A stretch of 64,000 bases of DNA, from positions 27,794,286 to 27,858,285 of the forward strand of contig OX243814.1 of the NCBI GenBank assembly GCA_945859605.1. The letters are read 5' to 3'. Every line of letters starts with the position of its first letter. The first letter of the stretch is position 1. This stretch comes from Lumbricus rubellus (Eukaryota > Annelida > Clitellata > Crassiclitellata > Lumbricidae). Made by a program: the position numbers and the translations under genes. The notes below the pieces were generated by a model. The model was not told the origin of the DNA. It worked only from the letters and a program-made list of their open reading frames with translations, and did no database searches. Of this stretch, positions 1 through 11,291 are shown piece after piece.

Positions 1-151
1 AGAGATTGCAGACACCGATGGTTCTACATACGTTGCAGCGACATCATGAAATATTGAAGGACTATTATCATGAATACGAAAAGACGAAGAGCAACATTTC
101 TGCGTTTAAAGAACGAGAAGATCTCCTCGGATCAATTGATCACAGCGTTAG
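1..151 (+). CDS. GOSR1: GOSR1-like exon (partial at window start)
   Basis: The frame is open from the window edge to CACAGCGTTAG|gtcagt, ending in phase 2. A TTGCAG at 5-10 could be the acceptor, so the exact 5' border is uncertain. It encodes the conserved N-terminal coiled-coil block of GS28. Confidence 0.88.
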
Positions 152-3100
152 GTCAGTCGGGGGGGGGGGGCAAGAGGGGGGGGGCAATTGCTTCCTTTTA
201 GAAATTACTCTCATCTCCTGTGGAATGGGGTTAATGCTGCTTGTTTGTTTGTTTGTTTGTATGTGCACTTGCTATAGCGCCCATTCAAGCTCTCTACTCA
301 GAGGCACTCCCGAATGCAGAGCGGACACTGCATCGGAGTTTCACGCCGAAGCGCTGAGCAATTGTGAGTGAAGGACTTGCCCAAGGTCCTTACGCGGCGA
401 GGTGGATTCGAACCTCAACCTTTCGGCTCCAAGGCAACGACGCCGCCACTACACCACTTGTGCTGCTGCTAGACATTGAACTTATCAGCAAAGTTCAGTT
501 CTAAGTTCGAAATTCGGATGAGTTGCAATGAAATGGTCTTGAGTCAAAGGGAAGTTAAGACATTTCGAGGTCAGTTCATGAAAATTGTATTGTATTGTAT
601 CTATAAATTTATATAGCGCCTCTCACAGTGCACACCAATCAGAGGCGCTCCCAGTGCATTAGACCAAGAGAGAGAATAGCTGCAGGGCTCAGGTATTTAA
701 TGGAAATACGGTATACCAGACATTTACTAATTGATCTTAGAGCTAGATACGGGGAAAAGGTTAAGTTCAAATCAATAACTGTTTGGCAACAGGTCGACAT
801 TATAAAATGTATAGACATCATCCTGCCTTTCAAGCCCTGGGTTATGATAATTGTTTATTGTTGTAAAGCATATTATGGTTAGTAATTAAATACTGAAAAG
901 TGTATTGAAGTGATTTAAAATGATCTTTTTATGCATATGAAATGACCTTGTGATGAATTATTACTTGCAGGTATAGCAACAATGGCAGCCACACAGACCT
1001 TTACCTAAAAGAACAGGAGCATCTTCTCAGGTAAGACGACAGCCTATGTGCAGGGTAAGGTTTGAATAAAATAACTTAAGGTTAGATAATTGCGCATTCA
1101 GTATTTATATTAATTAGTCAGTTGTAAGAAAGTCATAAATGATTGGATATTAATATTATACCATCTTTTGAAGATTAATATGACAAAAAAATTCTTTGGT
1201 GATGCATGACTGTATTGGATGTACGATTGTGCGTATACATTTCAATTACCAGGTAGATGCATGTGCGACATTGTATGTACAATTGCATGCGTATAAGATT
1301 TTATGCATGTATGATTGTATGCATATATAGGATTGTGTGTGTATTTATAATTGTACTGTTTTATATATGTATCTGGTCATTTATGTATAACTTGTCAATA
1401 ATTCAAAGACATCTCAAACACACTATTTTGAATGTACTGCATGTATCCTACGAAGAGCTTGATCTGGGAAACATTTTCCAGTCATTCTTCTGATGGTATG
1501 ATTTTCCCCTTCAGAAGTGTGCTTCACTTGAACTCTTCTCTCATTGTATGTATGTATGTGCACTTGTTATAGCGCCCCTTCAAGCTCTCTCTACTCAGAG
1601 GCGCTCCCGATGCAGAGCGGACACTGCATCGGAGTTTCACGCCGAAGCGCTGAGCAATTGTAAGTGAAGGACTTGCCCAAGGTCCTTACGCGGGGAGATG
1701 GATTCGAACCTCGGACCTTTCGGCTCCAAGGCAACGACGCCACCACTAGACCACCGCGCCCCACGATGTCTTCATTGTCCACTGAGCTCGTTTACGCTTC
1801 CTTTTGTGCTGTACTTATGATGCAGTCCAGAGTGATATTTTCTTGTATAAATTGATTTGCACTATTTAAAAATTTATTTTCCATGCTGCTTTAACATTCT
1901 TTGCATATATCACAATGTTTTTTGCGTCTGTGAACTTTCTATTGTTTCTGTCTGCGTGTTTTTACAGTTCAGAGCGACTGATCGACGATCAAATAAGGTT
2001 AGTTTTGTTCTGCCGAATTATTTATTTATTTATTTATTTACTGAGAATTTGATATAGCACTCCTTCAATGTTTTCTACTCAGGAGCGCTCTCAGTCCAAC
2101 CCCAGTCTTAAGAAGAGAAAGAAATGAAGCAGAAAGGCCAATAGGTATTTGACGAAGGATAACAGGGAGCTCATTCCAGTTCGCAGGGCCAGCCATGGAG
2201 AAAGCACGGCGCTGCCTGATTGCAGTTCGTGAGCATGGAGCAATAAGTTCCTCTTGTGCAGCTGAGTGGAGAGAGCAGCGGCGTTGGACGTGTGTAGTGG
2301 AGCAGCAGAGCTCCTGCAAGTATAGAGGAGCTAAATCCTCAAAGTAGTGCTGGACCGGGACAGAAATTCTGTAAGCAATGCGCTGTGGGTAAGGGAGCCA
2401 GTGGAGTACATGTCCCTATTAGATACTTTGTCAGCACTGAATGCCAGTTGCTTACAATCACACAAAATGGAATAACTAAAGTTTTATTGCAACAATTTGA
2501 TATATCGTGGAAGGAGACGACCGAGTCCTGTTGTTTAGTGGGGATAGAAGCCCCTGATAATGGTAGCCTAGTTACCTAATAGGGCTAATAGTAGAATTGC
2601 TGTGGGAGGAATATTTTCTGCTTGCCTGAATGATGGATGGGAAGTAATTGACTAATTTACTTATTAGAGATGACTGTGATATATCTAGCTAATCATTGCA
2701 ACTGCTTAGGACACATGCACTATAGGTCTAGTATTACATTTTACATTTATATTGACATACAACACTTACCCATTAATGGTGTTTTGTTTCTCAGCCTTGC
2801 CACAGCGACAAAAGGCAATCTTCAGTCGCAGAAAGGCATTTTGTACGGTGTTACCGAAAACATGAACTCCTTGGCCAGTATCCTTTCATGAGAAATATGT
2901 TTTTTCTGTTGATTTCCTACTTTCTGTACATAGTACTCTCCCGCATTGATGCTTTTCGGCGAAAATACCCAGTTTGGACTATAACTATGACTATATTACA
3001 TACTATGATTTACTATATCATCTATAATATAAAAATATAAAAGTAATCTGAGTGGCATGTTGAAGCACAGGAACGAGAAATAAACAAAACCAAGCTGACC

Positions 3101-3508
3101 AAAACTATTGCATCTTAGGAAGCTTGTATCAAGCAAAAATGCACTTTGCTTTTCATTTGTAACTGAAGTAGAAGACGCTGGAATGTCAACTTGTGACAAA
3201 AGATTTGTAGCATCTTTCTGCAACAATAGAGTTGACCAAAAGAGTTTAATTGTCTCATTTCCTAAAAATTTTTTACCCGAGGTATCTCAGATCCCTCGGG
3301 ATTTCAAAAAATTATCCGGAGACTTAAAGAATTGTATTCTGGAACGGCTAAATTGTTTTTCCTTAATTGTTCTTACAAAGATCGATTTCCAATTATAAAT
3401 AGCCTGATGCAACGGATCAACCTACGGAAAAGAAGGGACACGATCGTTATTGCTCTGGTGATATCCGTCTGCCTAATATTTCTTATCGTGTATAAGCTGA
3501 GTTGGTGA
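1..3508 (+). CDS. GOSR1: GOSR1/GS28-like Golgi Qb-SNARE, 3' part of gene (5 exons)
   Basis: The product is a tail-anchored SNARE of ER-Golgi and intra-Golgi vesicle fusion (known for the family). Exons are 1-151, 971-1030, 1968-1997, 2795-2877 and 3381-3508. Intron phases match at every junction (2, 2, 2, 1). The first exon encodes the helical block HTLQRHHEILKDYYHEYEKT and then KEREDLLGS, typical of GS28. The middle exons encode DLYLKEQEHLL and SERLIDDQI. Exon 4 carries the SNARE core, with QSQKGIL holding the likely zero-layer Gln. The last exon gives the end of the SNARE helix, the basic stretch NLRKRRD, a membrane anchor of about 20 residues (TIVIALVISVCLIFLIVY) and a TGA stop after a short luminal tail. 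The N-terminal part lies upstream of the window. The linker between exons 1 and 2 looks about ten residues shorter than in vertebrate GS28. I am very sure of the family; the symbol is by homology. Confidence 0.93.
240..465 (-). mobile_element. tRNA-derived SINE, copy 1
   Basis: Read on the minus strand it has a tRNA-like head with box A (TGGTGTAGTGG-type, degraded here) and a box B of GGTTCGAATCC type. A conserved body follows (GCTCAGCGCTTCGGCGTG, ATGCAGTGTCCGCTCTGC). It closes with GGCGCTATAGCAAGTGCACATA and a (CAAA)n tail. It lies in the first visible GOSR1 intron. The same element recurs at 1540, 6868, 22771, 29833, 32520 and 48705. Confidence 0.85.
586..700 (-). repeat. LINE/SINE 3'-end fragment with GCGCTATATAAAT terminus
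   Basis: On the minus strand the fragment ends GAGAGGCGCTATATAAATTT and then (ATACA)n. This terminus is shared with several other repeat families in the window. It lies in the first GOSR1 intron. Confidence 0.5.
971..1030 (+). CDS. GOSR1: GOSR1-like exon
   Basis: Bounded by acceptor TTACTTGCAG and donor TCAG|GTAAGA. It encodes YSNNGSHTDLYLKEQEHLL, which aligns with the family's conserved LFLKEHDHL block. Phase 2 on both sides. Confidence 0.9.
1540..1764 (-). mobile_element. tRNA-derived SINE, copy 2
   Basis: Minus-strand copy with intact A-box (GTGGTCTAGTGG) and B-box-like (GGTTCGAATCC) positions. Its 3' tail is CATACATACATACA, seen on the + strand as TGTATGTATGTATG at 1546-1559. It lies in the intron before the 30-bp GOSR1 exon. 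Confidence 0.88.
1968..1997 (+). CDS. GOSR1: GOSR1-like microexon (30 bp)
   Basis: A 30-bp exon between acceptor TTTTTACAG and donor AAG|GTTAG, encoding SERLIDDQI. It is supported because both phases fit the neighbours and the residues match the conserved S-(D/E)-R-L-I motif before the SNARE helix. Confidence 0.85.
2022..2411 (-). mobile_element. LINE 3' fragment (same family as 28630-29480)
   Basis: The reverse complement matches the end of the LINE at 29068-29478: the codons around WLPYPQRI, the CAGGAGCTCTGCTGCTC stretch, and GAGCGCTATATCAAATT-like sequence with an (ATTT)n tail. The fragment is 5'-truncated and non-coding now. It lies in a GOSR1 intron. Confidence 0.75.
2795..2877 (+). CDS. 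GOSR1: GOSR1-like exon, SNARE core
   Basis: Bounded by acceptor TTTCTCAG and donor A|GTATCC. It encodes LATATKGNLQSQKGILYGVT and then ENMNSLA, the N-terminal half of the SNARE motif with the central glutamine layer. It ends in phase 1. Confidence 0.9.
3381..3508 (+). CDS. GOSR1: GOSR1-like terminal exon with membrane anchor
   Basis: Acceptor TCTTACAAAG. The exon encodes NRFPIINSLMQRINLRKRRD, the hydrophobic anchor, and KLSW-stop. The TGA is at 3506-3508. Confidence 0.92.
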
Positions 3509-3729
3509 TGCTGTCTTGTGCCCGACATTGTAACATAATATTTCAATCGTGTTGAGTGATGATGCGACTTTCAGGCGTTTGGGTTTTGTTTTTAGAAAGT
3601 TTGTAAATATTGTAGTTAGCGTTGAAGTGGTTTAGGGTGGTGATAGCTTGTAAAACTGCTTTTTACGTTTCTGGTAATTACGTATTTTTCTGTCGTATGT
3701 GTCGATAAAATAATAATTATGCTGTAATT

Positions 3730-3735
3730 AATAAA
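3730..3735 (+). terminator. Candidate polyadenylation signal of the GOSR1-like gene
   Basis: AATAAA lies 222 bases after the stop codon, in AT-rich 3' UTR-like sequence. A second AATAAA is at 4071-4076. I cannot choose between them without transcripts. Confidence 0.4.
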
Positions 3736-5281
3736 TATGTGTCGGCTGTAAGAATAGCGGAATTTGTTTACGAGCTTCTTTGATGTGGAAAGTTTGATTT
3801 GAGTTTAAATCTAAATATATTTGTTATTTAAGGATAATGTCTGGCCTGCCATCATCGCCAAGAATTATTTTTTGAGTATGCTTCAAAAGCATGTAGGCCT
3901 ACCTACCATTGGTGTTTAAAATAGCTACAGGATCCTTATATGTTTTAATTTATTATATGTTAACTTTGCTGTTTTTGCCACTGATATAATTATTATTGAT
4001 GTGCTTTTCTAAATTTGAGGGTTGGTAAATTTGGAGGTTTGAATTTAGTTGGGTTACCAAATTCTTCTGCAATAAAAAGGTATATTATGGTACTTATGCG
4101 TTTTGCACTTTGTGTAATTACAGCATCCAATTCCAAGTTTGAGGTCAATGCTCATGGGTGAAATGACAGGCTAATGGTGTGTTGATTGCTTCTAGACAAA
4201 ATCTGTTCATCTTTTGATTTGAGGGCGCTTTTTTGTGAATTTGGCAGGAGCCACTGCTGAATTAAATTCTTAGCAATTGCAAATGATGACGATGAACGAA
4301 TATGATAATATATGATATATATATAAAATATATAATATTTAATATTTAGTATATATATAATATAATATTTAATAAATATATGCATAATTTGCATATATAT
4401 TTACATATATCCAGTTTCATTAAGTAACTATTTTCTTCAGCTGACTGATGTGCTTGAAAAGTAGAAGAGCCTTGCATAAGTATCGAACAGAGGTTAAACA
4501 GTTTTCGGTGAAATATGTAGAACCAACTTTTTGTGTAAGTCTTCTTCTATCTGACTTAACTAATATACCAATCCTCGGTAAATTCAACATCTCCTTAACA
4601 TTCAGTAGCTAATATCTTTTCGAGCATTGGCAACATGTACTGTCATTTCTATAAATTATATAAATATTTCGTGTGTAAAAGCCAGCTGAAAGTGCTAATG
4701 TTACCTAATATGGTAGCCCCCTGTTGTGGTAGTGCTCGTCCCTTTTGGGTGTCTTATGAACACTGACATTGTCATTGTCAAACTTGCATTGCTCTGATTG
4801 GGCATGAACAATACCCTACTGTTGTTGTTGTTGTGGTGTTTCAATTTTGCACTTGCTTTGAGTTGAATCATGTTTTTAATCTTTGGTTGCCAGCGACAGT
4901 GTATAAGAATCATAGGCTACGTAACGGATACAACTGACAATTGTCCGTCATTTTGAATTCATTTCATCATTCCATGAATTTCCGCATATGTACTGTGTTT
5001 TTAAAAAGAATGGTTGCAGACTACTTACTGCTATCACTTCTGCTTACCTATTGTAGATCTTACCCATTGCTTTGTAACTTATCCATTGTTACACTGCGAC
5101 ACTACACAATTATTTAAATTGAATACATGGTACAAACATAATTTTTGACTGTATGTATACATGTATATACGAAGACGTTGTATATAGCATTGCTTGAATA
5201 CCTTACAAAAACACTTTGCTGTTGTGAGGTACTTGTCAGTTGTTGTGACATGGGCTACAGGAGGGGGGTCATTGGACTATG
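3736..5281. other. Intergenic stretch, no gene seen
   Basis: AT-rich sequence after the GOSR1-like 3' UTR. It includes an AT-only block (about 4300-4400) and no exon-like or repeat-family signal I can defend. Confidence 0.5.
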
Positions 5282-5718
5282 TTAGGCGTAAAAAAAAGTG
5301 TTGTGTTTCCGGTAACGCGACCGACCCATTTTTAGGGCCGCGACCCAAATATTTTTGTAAAATTTTATTTAAAAAAATATTTTTTCAAAAAAAAATTTTT
5401 TTTTTCAAAATTTTTTTTTTTTTTTCAAATTTAAAAAAACCTTATTTGTATTGACATAACATAAAAGACTTCAACAAAATGAAATTAATAGGACTGTTTC
5501 TAGAGCAGTTTTAGGTGCAGACAGTCGGGAAATAGGCAGTTTATACTTGCCTAGAACACGTACTTTGTTTCAGCGTGCAAAAAAGACTTAGTGGGGTATA
5601 CTTTTTCGGATAGTCACTGCATAAAAATATTTTACAAAATAAAAATATTTTCCGACCTAACTACCCATTTTTTTTAGCTCTGTTACCGGAAACACAACAT
5701 ATTTTTTTTTGGCCTTAG
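5282..5718. mobile_element. MITE with ~33-bp terminal inverted repeats
   Basis: The left end runs TTAGGCGTAAAAAAAAGTG then TTGTGTTTCCGGTAAC. The right end is its inverted match (GTTACCGGAAACACAACA ... GGCCTTAG). The interior is A/T homopolymer-rich and non-coding. I could not define a target duplication, so the superfamily is unassigned. Confidence 0.65.
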
Positions 5719-5819
5719 GTAGCATTTGAGCCAACTGACTAATCTGTCTAATCAATAGCAGTCTTGAATTGCTGTAGTTTTTCTTGAGCTCAACATTGTT
5801 TCAGATGTAATTACATATA

Positions 5820-5882
5820 CACTATTAGCTGTAAGGCGCCCTTGTAACGGCATAGCTGTGTTACTGCGCCATATAAATTGTC

Positions 5883-5922
<40 letters not shown>
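5820..5922 (+). repeat. Retroposon 3' end with (TTA)n tail
   Basis: GGCGCCCTTGTAACGG is followed by GCGCCATATAAATTGTCG and about 13 TTA/TTATTA units. This looks like the 3' terminus of a SINE or LINE using the GCGC-TATAAAT end. Confidence 0.45.
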
Positions 5923-6074
5923 GCTGACGATGAAATAATTTGTGATCATCAACAATTTAGCAATTACTATGTATCGTCATCGTCAGAATAATTTTTTATG
6001 TACATTTAATGATTGGTTATTTTTATTTGATGTTAATTAAAGACCGCTCATAAATAAATAGTAGACTTTGCAGG

Positions 6075-6332
6075 AAATTATTTCTGAAGAATGGTTAAGA
6101 TGAGTATTGATTAAAGACATTGCTATCAAAATCATGTAGAAGATAATAATTATAATGACAATGTATTGTTTCCATCATGCATTGTCCAGAATTACTTATA
6201 TTTGCAGAAAATTTCTGAGGAATGGTTAAGATTGAGTAATTTTTAATTCCATTCTTTCTGCTTCTGGACAAGCAGAAGATAATATAATGACAATGTATTG
6301 TTTCCATCATACATTGTCCAGAATTGTAATGC
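6075..6332 (+). repeat. Two-copy tandem duplication, ~130-bp unit
   Basis: Two adjacent copies share AGAATGGTTAAGAT, GACAATGTATTGTTTCCATC and CATTGTCCAGAATT. No coding potential. Confidence 0.7.
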
Positions 6333-6697
6333 GCAGTTTTGTGTTCCGGTAATGTTTTGTGTGAAATAGTTTGCCGTGGAGGAATCTGTCTGATTGTGGT
6401 GACTTAATGAACTCTTTTCCATTGACATTAATTAAGAACAATTTTCATATCCATATTTATGCTATGTTACTATTACTTGAGTGTTGTTATCTTTTAACAT
6501 GTGATATACATGGGGAACTTACAAAAGTATTGTGGCAAAGCATGAAAAGAGTGGCCTCAATGTTCTGTGTGAGCTGGACATCCATTCAGTAGTTTCTTGG
6601 TTTCACACTGTATAAGAACCGGCCAGGTGACATAAAGCTGGGACTAATTATTGCTGCATTAATAATCACAGAGTGAAATCATTTGAAACACTTTTAA

Positions 6698-6771
6698 CGC
6701 ATTGACCTCCTACACGCCATGTTAAATGACTGGCTGTACTACGAGTTAACTCGTAGTAGGCGGTCAACGTG
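6698..6771. mobile_element. 74-bp palindromic MITE with TTAA flanks (piggyBac/IS4EU-like)
   Basis: CGCATTGACCTCCTAC at the left and GTAGGCGGTCAACGTG at the right form imperfect inverted ends. TTAA lies directly outside both (6694-6697 and 6772-6775). A perfect 22-bp palindrome with centre GAGTT|AACTC is at 6737-6758. The TTAA target is known for piggyBac-type and Kolobok elements; the family call is inference. Confidence 0.65.
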
Positions 6772-6867
6772 TTAAATTAAAGGACAATTGCAGAAAACCA
6801 CGCAGTGAGTTTTCGATTCAGAGAAAGTCATTTGGCCTTCCTCGAAATATTGCATCTGTGGAATGTG

Positions 6868-7095
6868 TAGTTTGTTTGTATGTGCACTTGTTATAGCACC
6901 CCTTCAAGCTCTCTACTCAGAGGCGCTCCCGACTACAGAGCGGACACTGCATCGGAGTTTAACGCCGAAGCGCTGAGCAATTGCGAGGAAAGGACTTGCC
7001 AAAGGTCCGTATACGCGGCGACTTGAGGTGGATTCGAGCCTGCAACCCTTTGGCTGCAAGGCGACGAACATACCCACTACACCACCGCGCCCCAC
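6868..7095 (-). mobile_element. tRNA-derived SINE, copy 3
   Basis: Minus-strand copy with A box (GTGGTGTAGTGGGTATG) and B box position (CAGGCTCGAATCCACC). The 3' end is GGTGCTATAACAAGTGC. Confidence 0.85.
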
Positions 7096-7470
7096 AACGT
7101 GGTTGGAGAAGAAAAAGGAGAAGAAAATATTATTTGCTGAAAGATGTGGCTCATCAGAAAAAAGTATGGGACATATGCTAGTAATTTTTTGCTTTTTTCA
7201 TCATCATTCCATTTTATTGTATAGTTTTTAATCATTTTCTGGGTGTTGCAAGCAGTGATGTGGTTTTTAGTATTAAAGTTCTGTAATACCTGTTTAAAAA
7301 CCTCTAATAATCATTGTTGCAGGATGAATTCTGAACGATGGTTGAATAAGTTGCAGGTTCCAGAATAATATTAACTTTTGAAGGATTTATTGAAATCTGT
7401 GTGAACATAATTATTGTTATGAGCCTTAAAGCGGATATAGTAGCCTAATGTATATAATTATGCTCTTAAT

Positions 7471-7875
7471 CATAGTTGTAAAAGCGATGGAAACGGAATT
7501 TTAAAAACCGGGGGGAAACATCGGTTTTTTCGGGGAAAAAATGACAAAAAACGATAAAAAAACTGAAACGGAAAATAATTTCACTTTGCTACATCTAAAA
7601 CCGCTTTTAACCTTGAAAACCTTGATTAGGAACCTACTACACGCAGGCTGTCTCTTAAATGATGAAATAATGACTTTAGTTAGATGAATCCTTGAGAGTT
7701 GGCGGAAAATATAAAGAATATAAGAAAAATAATAAAATTAAGGAAAATAATAACAGAAAGTAAATTAATAAATAAAGTGAAATAAAAAATAAAAAACCAT
7801 GGGAAAAATAAAAAACGAAAAAACGGCGTTTTGGGGAGAGAATAAAAAACGGGGAAAAACTTTTTTACAACTATG
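7471..7875. mobile_element. hAT-like MITE (405 bp) with perfect 8-bp target duplication
   Basis: The TIR is CATAGTTGTAAAA at both ends in inverted orientation. CTCTTAAT lies directly outside each end (7463-7470, 7876-7883). The interior is A-rich (AAACGGGGAAAAA-type motifs) and encodes nothing. An 8-bp duplication is characteristic of hAT elements. Confidence 0.82.
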
Positions 7876-8261
7876 CTCTTAATGGTCACCTGAAAAAGAG
7901 AAGTTTCTTAGTTATTTTGGTAGGACGTCATTATTACTATTCGTTGTGTCCTGCAGCTAACATTTGTAATAGTGTGGTAATAGTTGACATGTACAATTGT
8001 ACATTACGATGCAAATCTGTGGTGTAGGCCTACGCGTGTGGTGTTGTATGCATATTGTAATAGGTTGCATGGGAAAGTTTGAGCAGTCAGCACTCACGTC
8101 AACCAGTCTCTCAGTCTCAACCCTCTTACATTCGTCAACCCTTCACCATCATCCTACTGCACAGGTCTACTCACTTGAAATCTTGATCTCGACCTCCTCC
8201 ACTCTTGCAATCCTCTCTGAAATTCTCCAACCCCTCCGTAGTCTCTGCTGCACCAGCTGTT

Positions 8262-8362
8262 TGGAAAAGACTTTCGATCGAAGGCTGGAAGAGACTTTAG
8301 ATCGAAGCTAGGCTGGAAGAGACTTTCGATCGAAGGCTGGAAGAGACTTTCGATCGAAGGCT
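8262..8362 (+). repeat. Minisatellite, ~29-bp unit
   Basis: Three to four copies of GGCTGGAAGAGACTTTCGA followed by TCGAA, immediately left of the next transposon. Confidence 0.7.
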
Positions 8363-8490
8363 ATCCACCTGTTTGTTCATCCTCCTATCTCCCCTCCCAA
8401 TCTAACCTCTCCTCCGCTTGCACTCACTTCTGCTGAAGGCCGAACTATTCAACCTATCCCGATTCTATTCAGGTTCCACCAGATGACTAC

Positions 8491-9669
8491 CAGTGTTTAA
8501 TCTAGTCCCCGTCCTCTGGGGGGGGAATTCAGGTTTCTGGGGGGGGGGGGGACAATTGAGCGTCCGAAGGACGCTCGTGAGGCGCGTAGCGCCGAGACCG
8601 GGAGGGGGAGGGGTATGGGGAGGGGGATTGCCCCCTGCCCATCAGAAATTTTTGGAATTTCCACATTGCAATTGCAGCATTTTATGGTGTCTTCTTAACA
8701 AAAACCTGTACTTTTTGAGAGCCTCACCAGAAATTTTTGGAATTTCCACATTGCAATGGCAGCATTTTACGGTGTCTTCTTAACAAAAACCTGTACTTTT
8801 TGAGAGCCTCACCAGAAACTTTTGGAATTTCCACATTGCAATGGAAGCATTTTAAGGTCTCATATTAACAAAAACCTGTACTTGTTCAGAGCCTCATGAG
8901 AAATTTTTGGAATTTCCACATTGCAATGGCAGCATTTTATGGTGTCTTCTTAACAAAAACCTGTACTTTTTGAGAGCCTCACCAGAAATGTTTGGAATTT
9001 CCACATTGCAATGGCAGCATTTTATGGTGTCTTCTTAACAAAAACCTGTGCTTTTTGAGAGCCTCACCAGAAACTTTTGGAATTTTCACATTGCAATGGA
9101 AGCATTTTAAGGTGTCACCTTAACAAAAACCTGTACTTGTTCAGAGCCTCATCAGAAACTTTTGGAATTTCCACATTGCAATGGCAGCATTTTAAGGTGT
9201 CATCTTAACACTCATTTTAGCAGGATTGTGTCACATATTATAATAGTAAATATTTACTATAGCCATATAATTTATAATATTACGGTATATTATATTATAA
9301 CAGTTAATATAATGCGATGATGTAAGCAGCAGCTAAAACTATTATCATTTTGCAAAAAATTTCTGGAGGGATGTCATCTCTGTTTTTAGTTAGACAAAAA
9401 TAGTGTTTATACAAACATATACAGTAAGTTATACTCATTGCAACATGATAGTATCATATATTATGTTAGTAAAATTAATAATGTCATTATTTATAATCAT
9501 AATTGTAATAGTAAATAATATCACCGTATATTATAACACTCCATGTAAAACAATGATGAAAACAGTAAAAAAAACAATATCATTTTGTCAAATTTTTCTG
9601 GGGGGGGGGAAATGTCAATCCTGGGGGGGGGAACTTCCCCCCCCCCAGAGACGTCTAGATTAAACACTG
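8491..9669. mobile_element. Non-autonomous hAT-like element with G-tract ends and internal tandem repeats
   Basis: The TIR is CAGTGTTTAATCTAG at the left and CTAGATTAAACACTG at the right. GATGACTAC flanks both sides (8482-8490, 9670-9678), an 8-9-bp target duplication. Poly-G/poly-C tracts lie just inside both ends. The core 8640-9209 is about seven copies of an ~86-bp unit containing TTTGGAATTTCCACATTGCA and AACAAAAACCTGTACTT. No transposase is encoded. Confidence 0.82.
8640..9209 (+). repeat. ~86-bp tandem repeat, about 7 copies
   Basis: Each unit contains GAATTTCCACATTGCAATGG, AGCATTTTA and AACAAAAACCTGTACTT. This is the internal array of the surrounding hAT-like element. Confidence 0.85.
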
Positions 9670-9698
9670 GATGACTACCATCTGCAATCAGATGGTAT

Positions 9699-9950
9699 CC
9701 GGACGTTTCATCCTCGGACGATTCATCCCCGGACGGTTCATCCCGGACGATTCATCCAGTGGACGTTTCATCCCCGGACGGTTCATCCCCGGACGGTTCA
9801 TCCAGTGGACGTTTCATCCAGTGGACGTTTCATCCCAGGACGTTTCATCCAGGGGACGTTTCATCCCAGGCCGTTTCATCCCCGGACGTTTCATCCCAAT
9901 GGACGTTTCATCCCAGGACGTTTCATCCCAGGACGTTTCATCCCAACGAA
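9699..9950 (+). repeat. Minisatellite GGACGTTTCATCCC, left foldback arm
   Basis: About 17-18 units of 14-15 bp, varying at GTT/GGT/GAT and in the CCCC/CCAG junctions. Confidence 0.85.
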
Positions 9951-10049
9951 CGGAAATTTAAGCAATTTAGTCCTATAAAATTTGCACTGTAATAGATATA
10001 AAAAGTCAAAAATACTTGCAATAAAATAGCTTTCACATAAGAGCACATA

Positions 10050-10817
10050 CAGGCCCGGCCCTAGGGTTTGCGGGGCCCAAGGCAGCAGCGGGTCCTCATT
10101 CCTCAAGCTTAAATTTACGCAGTTGATTTCCGGTCAATGCGGCACTGTCTTGTGGGGGAGAGTCAACTAAGATGGGGCACTTAACGTTGTTTTCCAAATT
10201 TCTTTGGATCTAAGAGCAATATTTTAAAGCAAACCACATTGATGTGGCCTATAGGCCTATACTAATTTGATTTTCAAATGATGCATGTTAGGTCTGCGTT
10301 TTTGGCTTTTGACAAATTTCTTTGCGCCAAAGCACTAATGATGCTAATTATTCACAAAGTCAAACGAATAAATTTAGGCTACATTTAGGCCAACTCATTC
10401 TCTAAAAATATTTATGTTCTAAATTTCTTGTTTTGCCTTTTCTAAGCTGTCGTTAAAATTGTCACCACTATCATTGTGTTTTGCCCTCTCCAGCAAAAAT
10501 GTATGCGGATGTCCATTTGCAAATTTGAAGCAAAATGAGTTAGGCCCTAATTAGTGTTTTCTGGAGAAAATTTTACATGCAGGTCGACGCTACAAAGTAG
10601 GCTAGCTGTGACTCGCCTTAAGGCTTAGCGAAGTTTCGTTCTCTCAAAATCACCATGTCACATTCGCGTGACAAATTGACTGCAAGAACAGCTGTTTCAT
10701 ACGACGTAATCATTGTAAATATCGTCAAAGAAAAAATTATAGCCAGCAGCGCGGGGCCCCTGGAAGCGCGGGGCCCAAGGCGGTTGCCTCGCTCGCCTTG
10801 CCCTAAGGCCGGGCCTG
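10050..10817. mobile_element. hAT element, 768-bp non-autonomous copy 1
   Basis: Ends are CAGGCCCGGCCCTAGGG and, inverted, CCCTAAGGCCGGGCCTG. A perfect 8-bp target duplication AGCACATA lies at 10042-10049 and 10818-10825. On the minus strand a short frame (about 10621-10740) encodes SYETAVLAVNLSRE followed by RERNFAK, vaguely like a hAT C-terminus. I treat this as a relic only. A second copy of the same length is at 12119. Confidence 0.9.
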
Positions 10818-11291
10818 AGCACATAAGCCTATAATTATAGCAGAATGAATCCTCAGTAATCAAATATCATAAAAGAACACACAAGCCTAAGGTACTAAGC
10901 AACACATAATCCTATAAAATATCAATCTAATATATCTAAAAAGTCAAAAAAATACTTGGAATAAAATAGATATAATATAAGAAAACATAAACCTATATAA
11001 CATTTAATTAAATCATATTATCATAAAAGAACACACAAGCCTGTAGAACCTGCGATTAAATAGATATAAATAGTTTCATATATTTTGAATAAAATAGAGA
11101 TCATATAAGAAAACCTAAGCCTATAAAACATTCAATAAAATCTAGATAAATTTTTTTAAACTAGGAGTAAAATAGATATCATATAAAAACAAATAAGTCT
11201 ATAATTATAGCATGCAAATAAATTATAAATAAAATTATCGGGACCTAATTGAGGTTCGACTAATGTATCATATTATTCTCTCTATTATTGG

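Noticed and set aside
10618..10863. Small minus-strand frame in the 768-bp hAT copy, possible transposase end
   Set aside because: Too short and too weakly similar to call a gene; kept only as a remark in the element's entry.
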